This document shows positions 36,083 through 49,783 of a stretch of 64,000 nucleotides of DNA, in pieces. The notes below the pieces were generated by a model, which was given only the letters and a program-made list of their open reading frames with translations, made no database searches and was not told the DNA's origin. The stretch spans positions 240,622-304,621 of the forward strand of contig CAJNOI010000119.1 of assembly GCA_905250115.1 (NCBI GenBank), given 5' to 3'. Numbering within the stretch: the stretch's first letter is position 1; every line of letters begins with the position of its first letter. Source of the DNA: Adineta steineri (Eukaryota > Rotifera > Eurotatoria > Adinetida > Adinetidae). The position numbers and the translations under genes are program-made.

Positions 36083-36733
36083 TTAAAATTTTCGAGCAAC
36101 AAGATAACATCGATCATGATTTTCATCATTAAGATTTGTTAAGCGTTTTGAATCATAATTCATATATATAAGTTCATCAAGTATATTGAATTGTTGTTGT
36201 TTAAAACATTTTAATGAGATAAGATTTGTTGCTTCTGCAAATGCACCAACAATTTCTAACTCTTTAGCATATTCAATACTTTTTTCTATAAGACTTGATG
36301 CAAGCCCATGACCACGTGCACGTTTATCGACACTTATAATAAATACATGAAGTAGAGTATCAGCATTTAATTTATCAAAAATATTTAAATTTTTATGTAC
36401 ATCAGCAAAAAGTTGAAACAGAAAACCAAGTTTTTCATCAGATTGAATTGTTTCATTTCGTTGATTTTTATGTTTAATTTCATTGAGACAAATTCCAACT
36501 ATTTGATTTGTCTCTGTATTGAAAGCAACAAATGAACATTGATCTTGTAAACAGCCAGTAATAATATTTTTAGCAAATTCTAATGTTTCAGTTATTTGAA
36601 GACATTTTGTAATTGGTTCATCTTTAAAAAATGAATTTAATAATAATGATAAAACTTGATCATGATCATTTTCATGTAATAAGCGAATATTAAATGTTAA
36701 TGATGATGACATTTGTTTCGATACTAAGGACAT
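36083..36733 (-). CDS. GNAT N-acetyltransferase (AANAT-like), copy B
   Basis: 216 residues, about 13 differences from copy A. The acetyl-CoA loop RARGHGLASSLIE is kept with one R-to-S change after it. The gene is complete, with start context and neighbours as in copy A. Confidence 0.85.
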   Translation of the reverse strand: MSLVSKQMSSSLTFNIRLLHENDHDQVLSLLLNSFFKDEPITKCLQITETLEFAKNIITGCLQDQCSFVAFNTETNQIVGICLNEIKHKNQRNETIQSDEKLGFLFQLFADVHKNLNIFDKLNADTLLHVFIISVDKRARGHGLASSLIEKSIEYAKELEIVGAFAEATNLISLKCFKQQQFNILDELIYMNYDSKRLTNLNDENHDRCYLVARKF

Positions 36734-37888
36734 GTATTCTTCTTATTTTTTTACTCACGTTTTTTAAAAAGATTGTATCGTGAAGAAACAGCAAGCAATT
36801 TTTTGCTTTCGAATATTTATATTAATAAGCGACTGATGTTTTATGAGTTATTTATTTTTTTCGTTCTGCTTCAACTTTTGATTATTTACGTGTACCCAGT
36901 TTTTTTTATTCTTATCAAATATGATACATGCAATGATAACATATTTCTCTCTTATGAAATTATGTATAGATACTCAAGAATAAAAAATACTAGGAAAAAT
37001 GGCTTGTTCGCTCTATTGTTGAAGGCTTCGATAGCCTTAAATAGACAAACCAAATTCGATTTCAAAGAATGGTAGATTATTTTTACTTTTTTCAATACTA
37101 TATCACGTTTTCAAGAAGAAAATAGGATTAAATCAGAATTTTATTTTTGAACTAAAAGAAGTTATTTATAAAATATATTTATGTAAATCTCTGTGATAGA
37201 AAAAATAAAGATTTAATTATGTAATGATTACAGTTATGAATAAAACTAGTATAAATACTTATCTTCTGTAGATTTTTTTCTTCTTTTGTTTGTCATAGAA
37301 ATGTAAAAATTGAAACAAATACACAACTGTTTTTTCTTTCAGTTGAATAACGTATGATACAAATTATTACACTCAAGTATTAAGAAAGTTCATATTTATT
37401 TTATTATATATTATAACATAAATTAAATTAATTCGAAAACTGGAAATATATTGTAGGTACATGATTAAATATTTTTGATTGCATTGAATACATCTTAGTT
37501 TAATGATCTGAGATATATGTTTAGCAAGAAAATATGTAGCAAAACAAAAGATGAATCGAACTTCATTTGTGAGATTTATAATATCTAGTTGTTGCATATT
37601 TTCTACAATATAGACAAGAAACTATGCAGTTAGAAATAGAAATTTGGAATACTAAGACATTATAGGATCATACGATTTTGCTTTTGCTTAGAAACAATTC
37701 ATCGATGATGATATGTCTTGTGACTATTATTTGCTACAGAATCAAACATACCTAACATTTTATTATATATTAAATAGCGATTAATATAACAATATACATT
37801 TCATGTAAAATCCTGTCGAGTTCCATCACATGACAAAAAAACTACTTATTATGTTAGATATGATCGAATGGAGAAAGTAATATCATGG

Positions 37889-37911
37889 AAAGAGAGAGAG
37901 AGAGAGAGAGA
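37889..37911. repeat. GA microsatellite
   Basis: About eleven AG units in a row, just beyond the right end of block copy B. Confidence 0.9.
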
Positions 37912-39092
37912 TAAGATAATATTTGACATTTGAAACGAATTTGTAATGTACGAGTTTTGAGTATAAGTATATAATGTCATTGAATTGGAATCATAGTTAT
38001 GGGAAGTTCATTTTGAGGATTCTTCAGGAAAATGGTATAAAATTAAAGGAACGAGATATAAGTTTAACCTTTGCATTTAACATGCATGCAGTGTTTTATC
38101 TAGGTTTTCCCTTCGAGAGCGCGATACCGATTTCCAGGAGGGCGACAACCTAATTTCTGGAAGGAAAATACATACTATAAGCACAAAAGTTCCAGTTTTC
38201 GGGAGGACAAAGTCGGTTTCCGAAAGGGCGCCACCATTACTGCCCTCTCTCTAGATAAATCAGTGCATGCATGTGTTTTCAATATCTACATAATTATTAT
38301 GACTATCATAGTATTCTCCTAGAATACATTGCTATATTCAATGTAGTAATGAGTACTAAAATTGAACAACTGTATTGTGGACAAGGTTTTACTTTTAAGC
38401 AAGAACCGAGTTCTCTTTCATTCACTATTAGTAAAATTAAATTTAGAGTATAAGTAGATAGCTATCTCTACGATCAAAATGAGCTCATACACCTACCTAA
38501 TTCAATACCAATGAAATAATCAACAGAAGCTTCACTAAACTCGCTCATAAAGTATATAAAAAAATATTAGAGAGATCCGCATGAAATATTAACAATCAAA
38601 TAAAAATCGTTGGATTAGTATGACTTTCTCCTCTTCAATCAGTTATATCGAAGTATACAATTCTCATAAACTATCTAAGAAAGTCGTGTTACCATAAAAT
38701 TCATAAAAAGGCAATCGTTTAAGTGATTAATACTGTGCCGATGATCTTATGACTTCTTGTCTGTGAAATCCTACGCCTACGTTTTCTTGTTTTGAGCACT
38801 TCCCTCGGCTTCAATTTAATTGTACGTACGTATATATCATATCATTGTCTTCATAGTAAAGATACGTCAAATTTTGTAAATGGAAAATGTGTTATTTTCA
38901 TTTGAAATATGTCAGATAGGTGTTAGAGAGCACTCTAACAATAGTAATACTTATTACTATATATATATATATTTGGTTCTTCTTCTTTTCGGTGTATGTG
39001 CGTGCGTGTGTATATCATTTGTTTTCTTCTCTCTCTCTCCTCTCTTCACATGACGACCAACTGGTTCGTCCAGGCTTTCCTTCTTGTTGAAT

Positions 39093-39234
39093 GAGAAGAT
39101 GAATTTCTCATCTTCTCTCTATGTTTCACTTTACTTTCACAAGAAGATAAATTACTTCATCTTCTTTCGTTTGTTTTCTTTTCTTTCTTTCTTTTCTTTT
39201 TACTTCTTACAAGAAGATGATTACATCATCTTCT
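39093..39234. repeat. Three AGAAGATGA/TCATCTTCT hairpins
   Basis: Short palindromes at 39093-39117, 39141-39166 and 39212-39234 share the arms AGAAGAT(G/A)A and T(C/T)ATCTTCT around loops of a few bases. They are separated by CT-rich sequence. Confidence 0.6.
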
Positions 39235-40707
39235 CGTCCGCTTTGGGTATGAAGTAAGAGGGATATGCATGATCACTCTTCTTCTCCCTTTGTTCTCTCC
39301 TTTTTTCCATATGTCTTCCGCGTGTGTTTGTGTGTGTGCCTAGACATCAACGAAGGTATAAATACCTTCTTCTTTTTCTAATAAAGGGAGTTAAGAAATA
39401 AGATTATTAAATAGATAATCTATTGACTCATCTATCAGAAGAAAAGGGCCTTGTAACAATAGGTATATATAATCAAAGACAAAGATGATGACTACAAAAT
39501 AAATCGAGAAACTTCTTTCCTTTTATTTTTCAAATAAAGAGCAATATGAGAATTTTGAAACAACGATTCTTCTTATAGAATTTGTTTTTATTTATCGATC
39601 TAATCAATTAATAACTGACCGTTTTAATAATTTATTGGTCATTTCATCTATTTTATTATCCTTAAATTATACTCTCAATAAAATATAACTAATTATTTAC
39701 GAAATTTTCAGGTTTATGTTGAAAACAGTAATATTCAAAATTAAATTTACAGAATACTGTTAGCAACCTACATCAATGAATGAATTATTTACCTCATGCT
39801 TTTTGCTAAGTTCAGATGAAGATCCTTTCAAGATTTATAAATTCATAGATCATAACAAAAGTAGCTCAAGAGTTTTCCCAAATGCTGTTATATTTTTGTT
39901 CGAAATGTGACAAAACTTTGGAGATTAAATAATCTAATGGCATTTTATCCTGTGATCATGATCAAGTTCTTTTCATAAAATGATAGAACGAATCTTAAAA
40001 ATCGTGATGGTTAAACGAAAGTTGTTTTGAAATATGAACTACATCAATTAGTTCCTTTTTCAATCATATTAAAAAGAGAAAATTGAAAATCGTTGAATTG
40101 GGAATCTTCCTCCGATCAATCAATTTATTTTTTTCTACCCAAAATTAATTGAGAAAAGTTTCAAAAGTGAACTCCAGTAGAATTAATTAGTATAGTTTCT
40201 TATGTAAATGTATAATTTGCACAAAGATAAAATAATTTTCTCTCAAACCATGCAGTCAAAATATTAATAGGTGTCAAATTTTTTAATCACATGTTTGATA
40301 AGGTAATATATTTTTTACCTTGAAACTTGTTTGTACCTCCCTCTTTTTCTCTTCTATTCCTTCCAATATATTCATCAATAAAATGCATGTTGATATGATT
40401 ATTTGGCAAATATAAAGTATGCTAGTGACCATGAATAAAGTGTAGTTATATATAAGACTGTTCTCTTTCTTCTCTCTCTCTTCACGCATACAGTCAACTA
40501 CTGAGTAATGTTTTATATATTAGTCTTTTTTTCTATCTTCTCTATTATATCATATTAAGTTCCAAATATCACTTGCCAAATCGTAAAGAATAACAAAATC
40601 TATCTATGTTCCACATAAATACAATAGATTGAATTGTAGAAAAACTAGAGTTATATTAGTTCTATAAGATATATTTTTTTCTTTTTGAAGAAAAACAGAA
40701 TCAATAA

Positions 40708-43363
40708 ATGAAATTCGACGATTTCTTACATACAGTTAATGATTTTGGTCGATACCAAAAATTAAGATATTTTTGCATATGTTTAACATATATGTTACCA
40801 CCTAGTAAGTATATTAAATATACTAAAATAAATTTAATCTATTAATTCAGTTATGGTTTATACATGGTCATTTGCTGCTGCTACACCATCATTTCGATGT
40901 AAATTATACGATAATGATGCTGATTTTAATATTCGACAGTCTTCATTATCATATAATCAAAGTCAACCAGATGAAGCTTATTGTAAAGCAAATATGAAAA
41001 TATCTGTTAAAGAATGTCAAAGATGTTATATGAAAACAATTTCAAATACAGGAATTGAAAAAATTCAACCATGTAATAATTATATTTTTGATCAAAAATA
41101 TTATGATTATACACTTGTTGAAGAAGTTAGAATTTTCCTCTTATTGAATTAAAAGAATTTGTACAATTTTTTTCTTCTTCTTAGTGGTCAATGGTTTGTG
41201 ATCGAACTGTATTTCGTTCAGCAGTACAAAATATATTCTTTTTTGGTTATATGGTTGGATCAATTTTCTTTGGTATCATGGCTGATAAGTATGTTTCTTT
41301 TATTATATTGAAAAGGAAAGTTCGATAATCGTATAAATTATACAGTATTATATGTTTTACTCTTGCATGATCTGAAGACTTTAAAATCTTTTTCATCAAT
41401 TTTTGTAATAGATCAAGACATGTTTAAGGTAATAAAAGATATATTGAATAAGTCAGGTCAAGAATGTCATTTATTTGAATTTGCGATACTGAGTGATTGC
41501 AATGTCATGTATCTTTCTTGTTGCTAAGAAATAGTTCGTTGAAGTAAAGTAACAGTTGATACAAACAACATACAAACAAGATCTATTGATAATTATGTTT
41601 CTTGTTTTTAAAGATATGGTCGTCGTCCTATTATGAGTATATGTATAATATTAATGGCATGTACAGGATTTATTTGTGCTTTTTTTCCACAAAAAGATAA
41701 ATTTGGATTTTGGCCAAGTTATTTAGTATATACAATCAGTCGTTTTATATTGGCTTGTTCAACAAGAGGTATTGCTGTAACTGGATTTGTGTTAGGTAAA
41801 TATGAATATTTGAAAAAAGTCAAAAATAACTCAATGATTATTTTATATAGCGACGGAATTAGTTGGTCCAAAAAATAAATTTCTAACAGCAATCATTGTT
41901 CAATATTTTTTTGCTTTTGGACAATTATTTCTGGTGACTTTTGCTTATTTTATTCGTGAATGGAGACGTTTAACATTTACTTTATCATTATTTACGATAC
42001 CATTTACATTTTTTTATTTGTAAGTCAATAAAAACTCTTTTATATATTTTTATATTTAAATTTTCTTAGTGTATTGCCAGAATCAGCTCGATGGATGATT
42101 AGTAAAGGGCATTATAAACAGGCTGAATTATTATTACGAAAGATTGCCAAGACTAATGATCGAACATTCGATGAAGAAGCATTTCAACAATTAATAGATG
42201 AACAACAACTAGTAAGTATAATCATAGTATCCTTGAAAATTTATACTCAATTAAAAACGTTCATTTTTATGATAGAATTCAAAAGAAAAATCTCAACAAA
42301 TCGGTATTTTAGGATTGTTTCAATCAAAAATAATGTGTATTATATCTATTAATTTATTTTTTCAATGGTAACAACTTTTCTAATGTTTATTTTTACTGAA
42401 TTTTTGTTGTTGTGAAGGTTTGTTCAAAATTTAGTTTTTTATGGAATCTCTCAAAGTACTGGAAATTGGGGCTTTGATCCTTATTGTAAGATATAAAAAT
42501 ATAATATTTCGATTTTTATATTATTATTTGATGTATAGTGTCATTTGCAATCTCAGCATTTGTTGAAATATTATCTTATATTGTTTTACATCTTGTTCTT
42601 AATCGTATTGGAAGAAAACGTCCATATTTTATTGCTGTTCTTTGTTTTTCTATAATTGCATTATTAACAATTCCTGTTCAAAATTATATATTAAAAAATA
42701 ATCCAGGTAAAATTAAATATTATATTCATCTAAATTATTCTATTCAGTTATTATTTAGAACAAAAAATACTTATATTTATAATGAATGTTTTATTAAAAT
42801 TTTTTGCAGCTGGTAGTTATGCAATTATTTATATTTATGCAAATGAATTATTTCCAACAGGTATAAGAAATACTGGAATGGGTATTTGTTCAATGGTTGC
42901 ACGTAAGAATTGTTTCTATTTGAAAATATAAATAAATTTAATTCAATAGGAATTGGTGCAATTGTTGGAACAACAAGTAATGATATGCTAGTATGTATTA
43001 ATTCTATTTTAAATTATTTATTTGATATAAATATGTTATAGACTCGAGTATGGATTAATCTCCCAGTTGTTTTATTTGGTATTTTATCACTTATAGCAGC
43101 TTTTCTTGTTTTAATGTTACCTGAAACATTAAATAAAACATTACCACAAACAATTGAAGATACTGAACAAATGGGTTTAAGTTGGTATGTATTTTTTTTC
43201 AATTGATAAATATTTAAGAATTCAATGAAATATATTTAGTATTCGTATTCGTGCTGATAAACGAACGCCGAAACGAAAAGTACAAATTGATAATATAGAT
43301 GATCAAGATTTAAATGAAGATCAGTTGTTAAATCAAAATTTAAAAATGCGTGAAGATGTATAA
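40708..43363 (+). CDS. SLC22-like organic ion transporter
   Basis: Thirteen exons: 40708-40804, 40851-41125, 41185-41288, 41614-41795, 41851-42019, 42070-42211, 42276-42367, 42418-42485, 42539-42706, 42810-42902, 42950-42990, 43042-43184 and 43240-43363. All phases agree, giving 565 residues with about 12 membrane segments. Family marks are the start MKFDDFLHTVNDFGRYQK, a Cys-rich extracellular loop, WSMVCDR, the MFS loop MADKYGRRP, VLPESARW, the second MFS loop NRIGRKRP, ANELFPTGIRNTGMG and LPETLNKTLP. Major-facilitator transport of organic cations, anions or carnitine across the plasma membrane is expected; the substrate cannot be told. The start is fixed by the family-typical N-terminus in a 97-nt first exon. 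Confidence 0.92.
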
Positions 43364-45064
43364 AATTGAAAAGAACTTATATATCTTATATTTTATGTTC
43401 TATGTAGTTTTAAAGAGAAATAGTTTAGTAAACACTTTACATTGAAAATCTATTTTGTTCAAAAGAAAACAGCGAGATATTCCTTGAAAAACTTATGAAG
43501 AGTTGGAAAAAACACAAATAATCTGTAACTTGAATCTAGGTATAAAATTTAAGTATTGTCATAGGATTCTGTGATAAACCGTATTGAGTAACAAAAGCTA
43601 TAAATATTCATAAAGCATTGTAATTGATAACGAAGAAAAGGTCATTTTTTAACATATTGTTTCATTTTATACGCGTGATAATAAATTACCAAATGTTAGG
43701 GAGAAAGCAAATAATATTTCAGAAAACGAAAAAACAAAGTATTTTTTTTTCAAGACAACATCCATTAACCATGAAAGACACTTATACATTTCTTGCAAGT
43801 CGTTCAAGCGTATCAAAATAACACTAAATAGGTAATGATAGAGCGTTCATGATATATTAATCGATTCAGGTATAGGATTGATAAAAAGAACAAGACGTAA
43901 AATAAAATATTAGATATAAAATAGATTCAAAATCGAGTTATGAAAAAAAAGAACTATTTGATTGGAGCAGTACTTTTTATTTTTCTAATAGATATACTTT
44001 TAAAGTCTGACATGTTTTATAAGAATGAATGCGATAAAAAAAATCAATCAAAAAAAAAATCAAATATCATCGTTAGTTCTTGTTTTTCTTTTACAAAACC
44101 ATACAAATATGACATTTATTCCCAACACATTCAACATGATTCGATGTAATCAAGACAAAACTATCACGTATCGTGTCAGAGATTGTGGAATGAGCAAGGC
44201 ACATATTACACTGATAACTGACTCAATTACGAAGTTTATTGAATGAAGAGAGAAAAAGGTCTCTTCGATCGTAGTCAGTCTTTATGATTTGTATTATATA
44301 CTGTCATATTCAAAAGATGAAAAAAGAACCTCTTTAAAATATAGACTCTTGAAGCTTTTATTCAATAATTTGGAGATATATATATACCATCAAACGAAGT
44401 TGTACCTAGAGAAGGCTAAATACTGTCAACAGAATTCTTTTAGAGTTCTCAAACTCTTTTCTTGAAAATATGTGATATAGAATAGCTAATATTTTTAATA
44501 TATTAATTTCTTGATAAAATCAATCAATTCGTTTGCACGCCTAACTGATTGAGTAAGTTTTTTTTTAATTTTATTCCATTAAAAGTTCTTTCGTAAAAAA
44601 ATAATCAGTGTTATCATACCTGTAAAATGAATTTCTAGCTAAACTATTACTTATTTTCATATTCACATCTAAAATAATCACTCATAATTCTGCGAGGTAA
44701 TTGCATGCTACTAATGACTAAAATCAATTATAAATATTTCAGTAATTAATTCATTGAGTTTTCATCAATAAAACTTAAAAATAATCTAGTTACAATGACT
44801 GAAATATACACTCAGCCTATTGAGATTTAATCAAATACGTACATAATAGAATAAATAATGTATTAGACTTCGTTTCTTTTTCTCTTTGATAAGATAACCT
44901 TCTCATTCTCTATCTTTATTTCATATTATTTTAATAGTTTGATAAATGTTGTCCTTGTTCTTTCTCCTTCATCTGAAGGTTAGTTCTTTTGTTAATTATT
45001 TCGATTATTAGACCTTTTCACTACTTTTTTATTTGACACATCATCAATATACAAACGATTTCAA
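43364..45064. other. Intergenic
   Basis: No supported gene. AT-rich with long A-runs; open frames near 43620-44250 are short and lack similarity or codon structure. Confidence 0.45.
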
Positions 45065-47153
45065 ATGTTGTTTTTTGCTTTTGATCGTTTACCTGTCGAA
45101 TTAATTCTTATGATATTTCAATATTTATCTGGTAATGATATATTTCTATCATTTTCAAATACAAGTTTTTATATAAATAATATTTTAAAATCCTATAATA
45201 AATATTCATTAAATTTTATTTCATCTACAAGAGAAAAATTTGATTATATATTATCAAATATAGAATTCAATAAAATTATTTCATTAACATTATCAAATGG
45301 AGAATTAACCGGTGGCCAATTTAATCTTTTTCTTTCAAAATATTCACCGTCATTTTATTTATTTAATAATTTATATTCTTTAACTCTTCATTGTATTCAA
45401 ATGAAAAAAACTGAATATATACAATTAATCGAAGCGTTTAAACAATTTCAAAATTTACGTTTATTATATCTTAATCAAATAAGTTTAATCGATATTGATG
45501 ATTGTTTTATATCAGCATTTAATCAACTCAATAGTCATTGTTTAATCAAACTCAATAATTGTGAACAATTGAATATTAGTTCATTGTCAAATAAATTACA
45601 ATATTGGAAATCAAATTGTTTGTATGATGCATGTATATATATAAATTCTCAGTTTAAATGAGTTAGAGTTTCTTGAAAGATAGATATAATTCTTCCTATT
45701 ATCTTTAAAATTTTGTTAATTTTATTTTTCATAGATCGACAGTAATTTCTATCGTCAACAATGGACTTGTCTTCGTGGAATTAAATTAAAAGACTTATCG
45801 CGAACATCATTAAATCATCTCTTACATTTAACACCACAATTAATTTCATTAATTATCGAATGTGAAATAGATAAAAATACATCATCACCAAATTTTCGTC
45901 TTGTACCAAATTTAAAACAACTTATATTTTCATGTCAAAGTAATAAATACAAAATAAATAATTTATTTCTTCTTTTTTTTTTGTTTTGTTATAGATTTAA
46001 CATTTCATTATTTAATTGTCGAAATTGGTTTAGATACATTATCAAAATTAAAACATCTTCAAATTAAATGTAATACAAGTACGGATGAACTTATTTTTAA
46101 TGGTGATCAATGGAAAATATTTTTATCTCAATCATTTTCTTATTTAATTAAATTTGATATTTATTTCAAATATTCATATAAAAAAAATTTATCATTAAAT
46201 ACATTTCGTACACAATTTTGGCTTGAAGAAAAAAAATGGTTTGTTGCGCTATGTCATTGTCAATATTCGAATAATTTAGAATTATTTACTGTACCTTGTT
46301 TTAATACAACAATTAAATTATCACAATCGATTATTGATACAACATCACCTTCATTCGAATATCTTACTTCAAATATTCATAGATTTGATAATAGTTGTTT
46401 AATTGATAAAAATAATAATTATGATATTTTATTAGATTCTCATCGTTATGAATATATTGAAACATTAGATATTATTATTCAAAATAAATTCGATAGTATT
46501 TCATGGTTAATTGAGAAATTAAATTTAAATTCTATTAAAATAATCAAACTTGATTTATTGTGTAGTTGGATAGTAGATTATAAACAAATACTTGATTTAC
46601 TTGAATATATGCCAAATGTATTTAAAATTATTTTAAATTCTTGGCCAAAGAAAGATTCTTGGTTACAAATTAAAAAAGGAAATTCACGAATTAATTCAAT
46701 TGAAGTAAGATTTTACATTTTAATTAATAATCAATATTTTTTTATATTCATATCTAGTTACCTGCTCTGCATAAAACTAATGATAATCGATTACCAAGTG
46801 GATTAAAACCCATCTTTTCTCATTTATTTCCTTGTATTAAACATATTTATATGTATGTTCATTATCCGGAATTATGTTATCAATTGGATAAATATACTTT
46901 ACCATGGAAGAATTTATCAAGTCTTCAAATAAAATATTTTTTCAGTAATAATATTACTGAAGATGAAGATGAGAAAAATCGATATAATATATGGAAAGAA
47001 ATATTTCTTAATGAAATTTTACCTATACAATGTCAACGAAATTTTACATTTACAGATGTTGATAATAAACTTAATATTTGGTTTGGTGAAATAATAGTAA
47101 ATGAAGAGAAATTTCAAAATAATAATCAAATAGAAAAAGTATTTTGTTATTAA
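45065..47153 (+). CDS. F-box/LRR-like protein
   Basis: Four exons: 45065-45621, 45743-45939, 45995-46704 and 46758-47153, 619 residues in consistent phase. The N-terminus FDRLPVELILMIFQYLSGNDIFLSFSN is an F-box. The rest is irregular LRR-like text, with a conserved family block (RTQFWLEEKKWFVALCH, LFTVPCF) in exon 3. The first junction is the least certain: it uses GTATGA and an acceptor at CGACAG. F-box proteins act as substrate receptors of SCF ubiquitin ligases; the substrate is unknown. Confidence 0.75.
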
Positions 47154-47760
47154 TCTTTGTATTACTTGAATTTTTGTTTTCTTTTAGATATCCACAAAAA
47201 AAGAAAATAAAAAAATGATGAATTGTTTTCAATATAAAAAATGTTTATTATCATAACAATTTTTCATCTTGATTTATTCATTTTTCAATAAATTTAACTT
47301 GATGTGAATCACATTATTAAAAATTTACCCTCTAACGTATCTTGCCATGCTGCGAAGAAAATAAAAATCCTTATAAGCTTATAAATTCAATTCATTCTAG
47401 GTGCTATACTGCGTATCTCATTGCCGAGGAAGTTATCTGACAGTTGGAGTTCTAGTAAAAATAGTTGTCTGAAAATGACGTGTAAAAAAATGTCAACAAA
47501 ATTAGTTTTAATTAATTCTGCATTGACTTTTTCTTTCCTTATATCAATGTGCCATACATCCTGTAAGGTTGTTTTAGATGATTAAAATATTTTCTTGTTA
47601 AGAACAAATGTAAAATCTCATTATAAAATCTTCTTCTATATTCTTTGGCGGCATAATACAAAGAAATGCACACCCACTGATACGTAGATGAATTCTATCA
47701 TTTGTCGCAGGCATCTTTTTCAGTTTTTAACAGCTTACATTTTATTTAGCTATACATAAA
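47154..47760. other. Intergenic
   Basis: No gene seen between the F-box gene and the receptor. Confidence 0.4.
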
Positions 47761-48771
47761 ATGTCGTCTTCAAATACAAGTGCAGATCTTAGTGCATCCG
47801 TAAACAATGTATCGAATATTATTCTTCGTTATATACCTATTTTTATCTATGGTTTTGGTTTAGCCGGGAACTGTCTTAATGTTCTTGTTCTTGGTCAACG
47901 AAATCTTCGTTCAACTCCATCAGCTATTTTCTTTATTTTCTCATCAATTGCTGGCTGTATTGTTATTGTTAGTGGACTTACTAGTCGAATGATGTCTGGT
48001 TATTCAGTTGATTTAACTTTAACGGTTGGATGGATTTGTAAAATTCGAAATGTTATTCTATATAGTGCAAGAACACTCGTCTTATTGATGATTGTCTTAG
48101 CTACGATTGATCGTTGGTTATTATCTAGTGTTAATGTACATTTTCGACATATGAGCAATATGAAAAATGTTCAACGAAGTATATTTATTGCTTTTATTTA
48201 TACATGTGTTATCAATGCTCCAATCATTTTCTGCTATCAAGCTAATCTTACCGATACTATACGTGGATGTTATGGTTCAACATATTCCTGTCGTTTGACG
48301 ACAGATTTAATCTATGCATTTGGTTCAACGTTATTACCATTATTTTTAATGATAGTCTTTGGATTGTTGACAGTCAAAAACGTGCGTCAGATACGAAGAC
48401 GAGTACAGGTAATGGATGGAACAACAACAAGTCAAGACAATAGGAATGCTTCACCGAATATAACTGAACAACAACGACTAAGAAAACGAGATCGAAGTTT
48501 ATTGAGAATGCTTTTTGTTCAAGTTAGTTTTCTTATCTTACTTACTTGTCCGCATGCCATTCAAAAAGTATATTCATCATTTGCTGCGAGCCCACCTCCA
48601 CAATCATTAGAATATGCTATTCAAACTTTGATCTTTAATTTCTTCACACTTTTTACATTTACAGCTAGCGGAATGCCATTTTATATTTATACATTAACTG
48701 GTGGAATTATATTTCGAGATGCACTATTTGATCTTATTAAGCCCGGTATATTAAAGAGGTTTTGCCACTAA
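47761..48771 (+). CDS. Rhodopsin-like 7TM receptor
   Basis: Single exon, 336 residues. An N-terminal N-glycosylation site (NTS) precedes TM1, which has GNCLN. TM3 ends TIDRWLL, a DRW form of DRY. TM6 is flanked by a basic loop (RKRDRS). TM7 reads ASGMPFYIYTLTGGIIFRD, the usual bdelloid-type replacement of NPxxY. It is distantly like the receptors in the duplicated block. Ligand unknown. Confidence 0.85.
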   Translation: MSSSNTSADLSASVNNVSNIILRYIPIFIYGFGLAGNCLNVLVLGQRNLRSTPSAIFFIFSSIAGCIVIVSGLTSRMMSGYSVDLTLTVGWICKIRNVILYSARTLVLLMIVLATIDRWLLSSVNVHFRHMSNMKNVQRSIFIAFIYTCVINAPIIFCYQANLTDTIRGCYGSTYSCRLTTDLIYAFGSTLLPLFLMIVFGLLTVKNVRQIRRRVQVMDGTTTSQDNRNASPNITEQQRLRKRDRSLLRMLFVQVSFLILLTCPHAIQKVYSSFAASPPPQSLEYAIQTLIFNFFTLFTFTASGMPFYIYTLTGGIIFRDALFDLIKPGILKRFCH

Positions 48772-49783
48772 TATTTGAAAACTTATATTAATCAAATAAA
48801 TTAAAATATTATCAAACAAAGTTTTATTATAATTCTCGTCGTAATATTAAAAAATACTCATGGAGCATATCACGTGATCCAATAGTCTTCTATTATTTAA
48901 TAATATAATGACTATAAAACTAACATTCCATCTTCAAATAAAATTTATTATAAAATAGACTCTCATAATTGGAACATCGCACAACTTTTATGCTCTTTAG
49001 TTTTTGTACAGACTAAATTTAATTCTATATTAATATCATGTGATATGTATGTGCAAGCATGTGAATACCATATTATAGTTCTCATATACCCACATCCTTA
49101 ATCAAGCTATGCATTGTATTAATGTCATGAACTTTATCCTTTAAAAATGAATTAAATATAATAAATTGATGATTGACTACAGAGGAGAATTTGAATGTCG
49201 TCGCCTGCTGCCACTATATTTCATCTGTTTATGATTTCTTTGGATAATATCTCTGTTACTATGAATTACACTAATTAAAATAAAAAATGCATAAGATTTT
49301 CCCTTATTTACCCATCATTGATTAATATTTAATTTAAGTGTTTATAAGAATAATTTCTATAATTTATCAGAAACAAATCACAATTCATTAAATCTTGATA
49401 TACTATTATTCTTTTTTTTTCTGTCAATAATTAACAGCAAATGTTGTAATTTCTCGTCGATGTAAAAGCAAAAAAAAAAGAAATTAAATTAATGACATTT
49501 GTTCAAATATTTCTAACAAAAAATTATTTATAAATACAGTAAGCATAGTCTTCGCCAATAAGAGTTTTAAAATATATTAAATGTAAGTTATGAATAAATA
49601 TAAAAGGTGCTTACTCAGGATGTTAGAATACATGACAATATATTTACTATGCTATTTCTAGAAAAAAATATTTTTTGACGTAGGTAGATGTCAGAGAGAG
49701 AAAAAAAATATATATAATTTGAATAATTAAATTCTGTTCATTTGTATATGCTGTATTTATGAGAAGCATTGAATTATTATCTA
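48772..49783. other. Intergenic
   Basis: No gene seen; AT-rich promoter side of the LDLa-EGF-7TM gene. Confidence 0.4.

Larger units (their letters stand above)
25409..37611. repeat. Segmental duplication, copy B
   Basis: Counterpart of 13474-24625. It begins at the gap and ends near 37611. It includes a 1.14 kb transposon insertion (28586-29728) absent from copy A. The first 1.3 kb is almost identical to copy A; later parts differ by several percent. Confidence 0.95.
36734..40707. other. Long non-coding stretch
   Basis: Block homology ends near 37611. After that no gene is supported. Local features are a GA microsatellite (37889-37911), a degenerate repeat of GATTTCCAGGAGGGCG-like text (38120-38235), CT-rich tracts, and three short hairpins at 39093-39234. 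Confidence 0.5.
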
